Part shown: positions 5,965 through 7,828 of the stretch, piece by piece
How the letters are laid out: every line of letters starts with the position of its first letter
Numbering within the stretch: the stretch's first letter is position 1
DNA from: Pseudomonadota bacterium
Lineage (GTDB): Bacteria > Pseudomonadota > Alphaproteobacteria > Rhizobiales > Beijerinckiaceae
Direction of reading: 5' to 3'
NCBI GenBank assembly: GCA_023393655.1
Contig: JAEWKP010000017.1
Location: 1 to 7,828 of the forward strand
Length of the DNA stretch: 7,828 nucleotides
Position numbers and translations under genes: made by a program
The notes under the pieces: generated by a model
The model's input: only the letters and a program-made list of their open reading frames with translations
Database searches by the model: none
What the model was told of the DNA's origin: nothing

Positions 5965-6134
5965 GACGGTTCCCTCACGGGATCAAAAGGGAACGCGGTG
6001 CGGGTGGCGAGCCACTCCATGCCGCGGCTGCCCCCGCAACTGTAAGCGGCGAGCCTTTCGCCAGACGCCACTGGGGCCTCGGACCTGGGAAGGCGGCGCA
6101 AGGCACCGACCCGCGAGCCAGGAGACCTGCCGTC
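5965..6134 (+). ncRNA. Cobalamin (AdoCbl-type) riboswitch aptamer
   Basis: A cis-acting RNA that binds a cobalamin and lowers expression of the downstream uptake gene when the vitamin is plentiful. Visible elements in order: closing helix P1 formed by GACGG (5965-5969) and CCGTC (6130-6134); a hairpin TTCCC (5970-5974) with GGGAA (5989-5993) followed by the conserved CGCGGTG; the CCGC-AACTGTAA-GCGG hairpin (6034-6049), whose CCCGCAACTGTAAGC sequence is diagnostic; the GCCACTG (6067-6073) and GGGAAGGCG (6087-6095) core; and the B12 box GCCAGGAGACCTGCC (6117-6131). All main conserved blocks are present with normal spacing. It precedes a BtuB-like receptor, the classic target. About 136 bases separate it from the proposed start, leaving room for an expression platform. 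Confidence 0.95.
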
Positions 6135-6214
6135 AGCCGTGGTCACACGCGGACACGTTCAGCCGGGGTGCGCCGATCGCTGATTCGACTGTTTGCCGTC
6201 TTTCGTACGGCTGA
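6133..6214 (+). promoter_or_regulatory. Possible riboswitch expression platform with competing helices
   Basis: The segment ACGGCTGA at 6207-6214 can pair with three upstream segments: TCAGCCGT at 6133-6140 (eight pairs), TCAGCCG at 6159-6165 (seven pairs) and GCCGT at 6195-6199 (five pairs, local hairpin with a seven-base loop). These pairings exclude each other. The first partner shares T6133 and C6134 with the 3' strand of P1, so ligand-stabilised P1 could change which helix forms. No T-tract terminator is visible, so an effect on translation or on Rho access is more likely than intrinsic termination. Function is inferred. Confidence 0.45.
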
Positions 6215-6257
6215 TGGGAGATCGCGTTCGCGGTGACGTGCCACTGACGTCAACGCC

Positions 6258-6262
6258 CGAGG
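6258..6262 (+). promoter_or_regulatory. Ribosome binding site deciding the btuB start
   Basis: CGAGG lies eight bases before GTG 6271 and is the best Shine-Dalgarno match upstream of the receptor. The same frame is open to ATG 6214, but that codon lacks a purine-rich site and would add 19 residues in front of a normal signal peptide. A six-base hairpin, TGACGT (6234-6239) with ACGTCA (6247-6252), ends five bases before this site. Confidence 0.55.
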
Positions 6263-6270
6263 TCTCCATC

Positions 6271-7828
6271 GTGAACGCCTTCCTTCCGGCCGCCGGACGC
6301 GGCCGCATGCTGCTCTCCGCCTCCTGTCTTGCCATCGCCGGCGCAACCGCCCCGGCCTTTGCTCAACCCGCTCCCGCCACCGTGGCGCTCGACGAGATCG
6401 TCGTCAGCGCCACGGGCACGCCGACTCCCGCCCGCGAGGTCGCGAGCGCCGTCACCGTCATCACCGCCAGGGATATCGAACAGCAGCAGCGTCGCACGCT
6501 GCCGCAGGCGCTCGCCGCCGTGCCCGGGCTCAACATCGTCCAGACCGGCGGTCCGGGCGGCCTGACCTCCGTCTTCATGCGCGGCACCAACTCCAACCAC
6601 GTCAAGGTGCTGATCGACGGCATCGAGGCCAACGACCCCTCGGCGCCGAATCGCGCCTTCGATTTCGGCTCGATGCTGACCGAGGATGTCGAGCGCATCG
6701 AGGTGCTGCGTGGCCCGCAAAGCGGCCTTTACGGCGCCAATGCGCTAGGTGGCGTCATTTCGGTGACCACGAAGCGCGGCGAAGGCCCGCCGAAGATGAC
6801 GGCCCGCGTCGAAGGCGGATCGCACGGCACCTTCAACCAGTCCCTCGGCTTCAGTGGGGGCGACGCGCGGTTCAACTATGCCTTCAATGCCAGCCATTTC
6901 CGTGCCGATGGGACCGAGGTGACGCCGCCGAACCTCGTGCCGCCCGGCCGCCGGATCAACCCTAACATCTTCGACAATTACAGCTATTCCGGACGCCTCG
7001 GCTTCGCGCTCACCGACACGCTGACGCTGAACTGGGTCGGCCGCTACCAGGACGGCCAGCTGCGCTATACCGGCGACACCGGCTTCCCGAGCAAGCCCTC
7101 GCCCTATCGTTCCCAACAGAACTATGCGCAGGCCTTCACGCGCGGCGAGTTGGTCTGGGACCCGCTCAATGGGCGCTTCGTCAACACCTTCGGCGTCTCC
7201 TATTCGCGCCAGGATAGGGGGACGCGGACAGCCTCCGCGGTGACCGGCCTGCTCGGCCTGCCCAATCAGAGCCTTGGCGAGCGCACCAAGCTCGACTGGC
7301 GCGGCAATCTCGAGATCACCAAGGGCCACAACCTGATCGCGGGCCTGCAATATGAGCGCGAGCGGCTTGATACCGCGAGCCTGATCGCCTCGAACGGCAA
7401 CAAGGCTGCCTGGCTCGAATATCAGGGCAATATCGAGGATCGCTATTTCATGGCGGCCAATATCCGCCACGATCATGACGACAGCTATGGTGGCCACACG
7501 ACCTATCGCGTCGCGCCAGCCGTCATCATTCCCGGCACGGACACCAAGCTGAAGGCGAGCTACGGCACCGGCTTCAAGGCGCCGACCTTGAGTGAGCTCT
7601 TCATCGACTACCGTCCCGGCTACAATTTCTTCGGCAACCCGAATCTGAAGCCGGAGGAAAGCCGCGGCTGGGATATCGGCTTCGAACAGCCGCTCTTCGA
7701 CAAGCGCCTGCAATTTGGCGCGATCTGGTTCCAGAACGATATCGAGAACCTGATCGTCACCAACACCAGGCGCGATTCCTACGCCAATATCGGCAAGGCC
7801 AGGACGAAGGGCGTCGAGGCCTTCGCCG
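6271..7828 (+). CDS. btuB: TonB-dependent vitamin B12 receptor, BtuB-like (partial, 3' end missing)
   Basis: Outer-membrane receptor that imports cobalamin with energy from TonB-ExbBD. About 519 residues are visible; BtuB proteins are around 600-700, so roughly the last hundred or more strands' residues lie beyond the right edge. From GTG 6271: signal peptide 1-31 (NAFLPAAGRGR, hydrophobic core, cut after AFA), Ton box LDEIVVSAT (40-48), then the plug domain with VPGLNIVQTGGPGGLTSVFMRGTNSNHVKVLIDG and VERIEVLRGPQSGLYGANALGGVISV, closely resembling the E. coli BtuB plug as I recall it. The barrel follows, including the conserved YGTGFKAPTLSELF and NPNLKPEESRGWDIG segments. The upstream cobalamin riboswitch strongly supports B12 or another corrinoid as substrate rather than a siderophore. 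Start selected by the CGAGG site; ATG 6214, GTG 6238 and ATG 6307 are in-frame alternatives. Confidence 0.92.
   Translation, partial: MNAFLPAAGRGRMLLSASCLAIAGATAPAFAQPAPATVALDEIVVSATGTPTPAREVASAVTVITARDIEQQQRRTLPQALAAVPGLNIVQTGGPGGLTSVFMRGTNSNHVKVLIDGIEANDPSAPNRAFDFGSMLTEDVERIEVLRGPQSGLYGANALGGVISVTTKRGEGPPKMTARVEGGSHGTFNQSLGFSGGDARFNYAFNASHFRADGTEVTPPNLVPPGRRINPNIFDNYSYSGRLGFALTDTLTLNWVGRYQDGQLRYTGDTGFPSKPSPYRSQQNYAQAFTRGELVWDPLNGRFVNTFGVSYSRQDRGTRTASAVTGLLGLPNQSLGERTKLDWRGNLEITKGHNLIAGLQYERERLDTASLIASNGNKAAWLEYQGNIEDRYFMAANIRHDHDDSYGGHTTYRVAPAVIIPGTDTKLKASYGTGFKAPTLSELFIDYRPGYNFFGNPNLKPEESRGWDIGFEQPLFDKRLQFGAIWFQNDIENLIVTNTRRDSYANIGKARTKGVEAFA

Noticed and set aside
6214..6216. ATG 6214 as the btuB start
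   Set aside because: In frame, but no Shine-Dalgarno precedes it and it would put 19 polar residues before the signal peptide; GTG 6271 has CGAGG at good spacing.
6223..6262. Intrinsic terminator between riboswitch and btuB
   Set aside because: Small inverted repeats exist (CGCG-TT-CGCG; TGACGT with ACGTCA), but none is GC-rich, long and followed by a T-tract.
6745..7713. 322-codon open frame on the minus strand inside btuB
   Set aside because: It is the complement of the receptor barrel. The translation has some hydrophobic stretches but no family features, and the plus-strand frame is clearly conserved.
1..7828. Mobile elements, CRISPR arrays, tRNAs, toxin or defence genes
   Set aside because: No transposase or integrase motifs, no spaced repeat array, no tRNA-like cloverleaf and no defence-type domains were seen; composition looks uniform throughout.

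Overview
The window is a GC-rich, densely coded bacterial segment. Base composition, gene style and protein similarity suggest an alphaproteobacterium of the Hyphomicrobiales; a Bosea-like or related genome is my guess from memory, not something the sequence proves. It holds seven protein genes (two cut by the window edges), one cobalamin riboswitch and several short regulatory-looking structures. No tRNA, rRNA, transposon or CRISPR array is visible, and no gap without a gene exceeds about 320 bases; the longest holds the riboswitch.

Left part (1-4284, + strand): the 3' end of a 2-methylcitrate dehydratase gene (prpD) is followed directly by methylisocitrate lyase (prpB). After 118 bases comes a complete tripartite tricarboxylate transporter (TTT) in the order tctC (periplasmic binding protein), tctB (small membrane subunit), tctA (large membrane subunit). 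A strong hairpin lies between tctC and tctB, and a perfect 14-bp tandem duplication lies in the tctC leader. A FadR-type GntR regulator (FCD domain) lies on the opposite strand and its stop codon overlaps that of tctA. The layout suggests a catabolic module: a tricarboxylate is imported by TctCBA, 2-methylcitrate-type acids are dehydrated and cleaved by PrpD and PrpB (with an aconitase encoded elsewhere), and an acid-sensing GntR regulator controls the locus. The true transporter substrate cannot be read from the sequence.

Middle part (4998-5954): a 219-bp divergent intergenic region carries three regularly spaced copies of a TGATCG half-site that overlap candidate promoters in both directions. 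To its right is a 5-formyltetrahydrofolate cyclo-ligase gene with an N-terminal extension of about 45 residues.

Right part (5965-7828): a cobalamin riboswitch starts about 10 bases after the cyclo-ligase stop codon and precedes a TonB-dependent outer-membrane receptor of the BtuB type, which is cut by the right edge. The leader between aptamer and receptor contains repeated segments that could pair alternatively with one downstream segment, a plausible expression platform. A candidate promoter for the riboswitch transcript lies inside the end of the cyclo-ligase gene.

I did not find a clearly new biological system. The most interesting points are the coupling of prpDB with a TTT transporter, the triple half-site operator candidate, and the competing helices downstream of the riboswitch.
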